A stretch of 5,922 nt of DNA from an uncultured Bdellovibrio sp. (GTDB taxonomy: Bacteria > Bdellovibrionota > Bdellovibrionia > Bdellovibrionales > Bdellovibrionaceae): contig CALMPX010000120.1 of NCBI GenBank assembly GCA_937871355.1, forward strand, positions 1 to 5,922. The letters are read 5' to 3'. The notes beneath the pieces are model-generated. The model was not told the origin of the DNA. It made no database searches and was given only the letters and a program-made list of their open reading frames with translations. A program made the position numbers and the translations under genes. Below, one piece after another: positions 5,382 through 5,922 of the stretch. How positions within the stretch are numbered: position 1 is the first letter of the stretch; every line of letters begins with the position of its first letter.

Positions 5382-5410
5382 AAATTAGTTGAATTAAAAG
5401 CGCCAGTCAA
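5382..5410 (-). promoter_or_regulatory. Possible promoter for the leader-rsgA-yheU unit
   Basis: TTGACT (5410-5405; 5 of 6 to the -35 consensus) is followed after exactly 17 bases by TAATTT (5387-5382), a poor -10 box (3 of 6). Transcription would start near 5375, leaving about 33 bases before the leader ATG. The weak -10 keeps this tentative; the unit could also be read from the gene upstream. Confidence 0.3.
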
Positions 5411-5419
5411 CTTTAAAGA

Positions 5420-5922
5420 TCATGATGCCCCCAAAACCGAAAGTACATAGGTCCAAAGCTCTGGTGCGGAATGAAACACCGCGGGCCCGGCGTATTTTAA
5501 AATAAGACCGGTTTGAATAACCACAATTATATTATCAATATTAGAATCTTTATCAAAAATAGATATATCACCCATTCGAACCGCTTTAGCTTCAGCTTCG
5601 ACCATACGTTCGTAAAACTTATTATAGATGACGTCATTTTCCACTAATGTTTTTGCTTTTGCAGTCGCTTTTAAACTATTCCAAGAATCTGAAAAATCAA
5701 CAGTGCGCGCGTAAGTTATTAATAGCTCATCATTCGGAGTCGCTGCATTTTTCTTGCGAAGAGTTTCAAATCTTAACCTGTCATCATGAGGCAAAGTTTC
5801 GATATCAATCACGACGTTTAAATAACGTGTACGAATTTTCTCCGTTTGCATCAAACCGGTAAATCTTTTGAGTTTCAAAGCTGTTTCAGAGGGAAACTTA
5901 TTAAAAATGGAATCCACCGTTC
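5420..5922 (-). CDS. Unrecognised protein, C-terminal part (runs off right edge)
   Basis: An open frame of 165 residues from the first in-window GTG (5917) to TGA (5422-5420); it stays open to the window end, and no ribosome site is visible, so the true start is probably outside. I do not recognise the family. The visible part is charged and mostly helical in character, with a basic stretch KLKRFTGLMQTEKIRTRY (15-32), an acidic/basic middle, an alanine-rich segment KFYERMVEAEAKAVRMGD (100-117), and a hydrophobic stretch IIVVIQTGLIL (130-140) near the C-terminus that is too short and too isolated to call a membrane helix firmly. It lies upstream of rsgA on the same strand, separated by 175 bases containing the leader frame, so it may be a separate transcription unit. 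Confidence 0.6.
   Translation of the reverse strand, partial: TVDSIFNKFPSETALKLKRFTGLMQTEKIRTRYLNVVIDIETLPHDDRLRFETLRKKNAATPNDELLITYARTVDFSDSWNSLKATAKAKTLVENDVIYNKFYERMVEAEAKAVRMGDISIFDKDSNIDNIIVVIQTGLILKYAGPAVFHSAPELWTYVLSVLGAS

Noticed and set aside
5394..5423. Nine-codon frame MIFKVDWRF whose ATG overlaps the TGA of the right-edge gene
   Set aside because: No ribosome site of its own and too short to distinguish from chance.
5647..5862. Plus-strand open frame of 71 codons
   Set aside because: Antisense to the longer right-edge frame and with low-complexity, unfamiliar content.
1..5922. CRISPR arrays, tRNA or rRNA genes, insertion sequences, toxin-antitoxin or phage genes
   Set aside because: Looked for on both strands; no spaced direct repeats, RNA gene landmarks, transposase or integrase motifs were seen.

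Overview
The window is a tightly packed, moderately AT-rich bacterial segment in which every supportable gene reads on the minus strand, from high to low coordinates. Gene content is a CcoI/FixI-type P-type ATPase, an FNR-type regulator with four candidate iron-sulfur cysteines, RsgA, a YheU/UPF0270 protein and S-formylglutathione hydrolase. This suggests a Gram-negative, proteobacteria-like organism that respires with a cbb3 oxidase. Gene content and base composition would fit a Bdellovibrio-like lineage, but that is inference; no rRNA or other taxonomic marker is present.

In transcription order: (1) 5922-5420, the C-terminal part of an unrecognised protein that runs off the right edge. (2) 5419-5245, an intergenic region with a possible promoter, a 14-codon leader reading frame behind a perfect AGGAGG ribosome site, and a hairpin overlapping the leader's end. 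(3) rsgA, 5244-4147. (4) yheU, 4099-3824, whose start codon abuts a perfect 16-bp hairpin with a GNRA-type loop. (5) A SAM-methyltransferase-like gene, 3731-2667, preceded by a perfect 13-bp hairpin that buries its only good ribosome site. That site leads into an 11-codon frame out of phase with the gene, either a coupled leader peptide or a one-base frameshift. (6) fghA, 2613-1792. (7) An fnr-like regulator, 1735-1046, with a promoter placed so that the mRNA would be leaderless. (8) The first 330 or so residues of a ccoI-type copper ATPase, 994-1, cut by the left edge. A 22-bp CRP/FNR-type palindrome lies between fnr and ccoI.

Functionally the left part is an oxygen-response module: an FNR-like sensor next to a copper pump used in cbb3 oxidase assembly, with a probable operator between them. 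The middle holds formaldehyde detoxification and a methyltransferase of unknown substrate. The right part is ribosome biogenesis (RsgA) with a small conserved protein. The proteins are mostly recognisable families; the novelty is in the short intergenic regions, which carry two long perfect hairpins ending exactly at start codons, two candidate leader peptides and two possible leaderless starts. No mobile element, CRISPR array, tRNA or rRNA was seen.
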